Origin: JACGMN01 sp964522635
GTDB lineage: Archaea; Halobacteriota; Syntropharchaeia; Alkanophagales; Methanospirareceae
Length of the DNA: 7,496 nt
Direction: 5' to 3'
Assembly (NCBI GenBank): GCA_964522635.1
Contig: CAZFWT010000073.1
Location: forward strand, 1 to 7,496
The notes beneath the pieces were generated by a model. It searched no databases, was not told the origin of the DNA, and saw only the letters and a list, made by a program, of their open reading frames with translations. The stretch's first letter is position 1. Each line of letters starts with the position of its first letter. The translations under genes and the position numbers were made by a program. Positions 6,039-7,496 of the stretch are shown here, one piece after another.

Positions 6039-6063
6039 CTTAACTGTATAAAGGCGTGGACTC

Positions 6064-7496
6064 ATGAAGATTACTCTGGCTACCGGGCGGAAAGCGGAAG
6101 GCATGGTGAGGGATGCGACCAAAACCGCGGATGGGCCTGATGTCACCTGCGAGGTGCTGACGCAGGACTTGAACATCGCCGCGTTTAGCACACCGAGATC
6201 GCTGAAGCGCGCGCTTGAGAAGCAGCAGCACGGAACAGCGAGCAATCTGATTTTGGTCTCGGGCTTCTGTACCGCGGACTTCAGCGCGTTGGAAGCTGAG
6301 ATAGGAACGCCCATTCGCCTGGGGCCACGGCACGCGTACGACATCGGCGAGGCGTTACGATTCCTGGATGAGATCGAATTCTCAGCCCACGTTCCAGCCG
6401 ATCAGTTCCTGACGGCCAAGCGCCGAGCGGATGCGCAGCAGAAGCTGGATGAGTTAGAGCGCAGAGCACGAGCGGTATTCTCTCTGAACGGGGTGAAGAT
6501 CGGTGGTGGTTCGCGGATGAAGGTCTGCGCGGAACTCGTGGATGCCACGCTAATGACTGAGAGAGAGATACAGCGGCTCACGCATCATTATCTGAGCAGC
6601 GGCGCGGACATTCTGGACGTGGGTGTTCACATCGGTGCGACCGCTAGCGAGGTGGCACGGGCGATACAAACCGTACGGTCGTTCGCCCCGCACATGCTCG
6701 TTTCCATCGATACCCTTGATGCCGAGCATATCCGCACGGGGGTCGAGAACGGGGTGCAAATGGTGCTCAGCTTGAACCGGGAGAATATTACCGAGATTAG
6801 CGCCACACTTGCGGACCACGATGTGGCCGCGGTCGTCATACCTGACAGTGCTGAGTCACGGACGACGAACGAGAGCTTGCTTGCGAATATAGCAGAAGTG
6901 AGAGCAGCAGGCATCACACGCATCATCGGCGACCCGATCTTGAATGCCGTGGGCTACGGCATTGCCGATTCGTTAAATAACTATTATACGTTCCGCATGC
7001 AGGACAACCACACCCCGCTCTTCTTCGGCGTCGGCAATATCACCGAACTCATGGATGCTGATTCCGTGGGCATCAACGCGACCCTGGCCGGCATCGCTTC
7101 TGAACTGCGGGCCGATATCCTCTTCACACCGGAATGCAGTGATAAGGCCTGGGGGAGTGTGCGCGAGTTGCGAGTGGCCTCGGAAATGATGATGCTCGCG
7201 CGGGCGCGTCGCAGCGCACCGAAAGACCTTGGTATTGACCTGTTGGTACTCAAAGAGAAGCGAAAAGGACCTCTTACTAACGTGCACGACGATCAACTCA
7301 TTGCTGCGACACCGGATGAGACATGGCAGCTTGACCCCAGGGGGTTCTTCAGGATCTTTCTGTGCCAGACGGATGAAAAGGGCGATTCCCAGCGGCGGAT
7401 CTGCGCACAACACTCGCCCAGTGGCAAGCAGATAATCGGGAAAAGCGCACGGGCGATAATGGATACGATTCTACGTCTGGAGCTGGCTTCAATGCC
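6064..7496 (+). CDS. dihydropteroate-synthase-related protein, 3'-truncated by window edge
   Basis: 477 codons are readable with no stop; the gene runs off the right edge. Seen in order: an N-terminal domain of about 110 residues beginning MKITLATGRKAEG and containing LILVSGF (63-69) and GTPIRLGPRHA (81-91), resembling DUF6513. A pterin-binding TIM-barrel-like domain follows, with GADILDVG (180-187) and SIDT (214-217), equivalents of the DHPS GADIIDIG and SIDT strands. A C-terminal RGFFRIFLC...ICAQHS...IIGKSA region (from about 426) is DUF4346-like. This order matches the DHPS-related family of methanogens and relatives. The canonical DHPS GGESTRPG loop is replaced by GVHIGATA, so ordinary folate synthesis is doubtful; a role in methanopterin or C1-carrier chemistry is a guess. 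The ATG is the only sensible start: an in-frame TAA lies 15 bases upstream (6049-6051). A weak AAGG precedes it at 6051-6054. Confidence 0.87.
   Translation, partial: MKITLATGRKAEGMVRDATKTADGPDVTCEVLTQDLNIAAFSTPRSLKRALEKQQHGTASNLILVSGFCTADFSALEAEIGTPIRLGPRHAYDIGEALRFLDEIEFSAHVPADQFLTAKRRADAQQKLDELERRARAVFSLNGVKIGGGSRMKVCAELVDATLMTEREIQRLTHHYLSSGADILDVGVHIGATASEVARAIQTVRSFAPHMLVSIDTLDAEHIRTGVENGVQMVLSLNRENITEISATLADHDVAAVVIPDSAESRTTNESLLANIAEVRAAGITRIIGDPILNAVGYGIADSLNNYYTFRMQDNHTPLFFGVGNITELMDADSVGINATLAGIASELRADILFTPECSDKAWGSVRELRVASEMMMLARARRSAPKDLGIDLLVLKEKRKGPLTNVHDDQLIAATPDETWQLDPRGFFRIFLCQTDEKGDSQRRICAQHSPSGKQIIGKSARAIMDTILRLELASM

Noticed and set aside
6047..6052. TATAAA just before the DHPS-related gene as its promoter
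   Set aside because: It ends only 11 bases before the ATG, so initiation about 25 bases downstream would fall inside the coding sequence.
6973..7413. 146-codon minus-strand frame opposite the DHPS-related gene
   Set aside because: The plus strand is open over 477 codons with recognisable domains; the antisense product has no recognisable features.
1..7496. CRISPR arrays, insertion sequences, tRNA or rRNA genes, defence or secretion systems
   Set aside because: No regularly spaced repeats, terminal inverted repeats with a transposase, cloverleaf-forming stretches or related protein motifs are visible on either strand.

Overview
The window is archaeal DNA. It encodes a transcription factor B (TFB), an AglB/STT3 oligosaccharyltransferase, an archaeal-type GTP phosphoenolpyruvate carboxykinase (PEPCK), an Lrp/AsnC regulator and a dihydropteroate-synthase-related protein of the kind known from methanogens and their relatives. 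The promoters have archaeal TATA/BRE architecture. A methanogen-like or methane/alkane-oxidising euryarchaeon is the best guess, but that is inferred from family distribution; no taxonomic marker is present. A run of exactly 100 Ns inside one gene suggests a draft or metagenome-assembled scaffold.

Layout. Positions 1-2072 (+) hold the 3' part of aglB, whose start lies off the left edge. Positions 2073-2344 are a 272-base intergenic stretch with short stem-loops, a clear TATA box, a tandem 9-base repeat and a Shine-Dalgarno site. Positions 2345-3250 (+) encode TFB, with an unusually short linker before its cyclin core. Positions 3366-3875 (+) encode a stand-alone, shortened IMP cyclohydrolase domain (N-terminal half of PurH). 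It converges on the PEPCK gene (3968-5449, -), with a stem-loop-rich spacer between. The PEPCK gene is broken by the N gap at 4304-4403. Positions 5559-6038 (+) encode an Lrp/AsnC regulator divergent from PEPCK. Positions 6064 to the right edge (+) encode the DHPS-related protein, without its 3' end.

How it fits together. Most genes are housekeeping: protein N-glycosylation, basal transcription, purine synthesis, gluconeogenesis and possibly pterin or C1 chemistry. The most informative part is the PEPCK/regulator spacer. One palindromic TATA box lies about 26-28 bases from the first possible start codon on each side. A perfect 12-base palindrome overlaps the regulator's ATG. This suggests a local circuit in which the Lrp-type protein controls itself and PEPCK. 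I see no mobile element, CRISPR array, RNA gene or defence system, and nothing that I would call a wholly new system.
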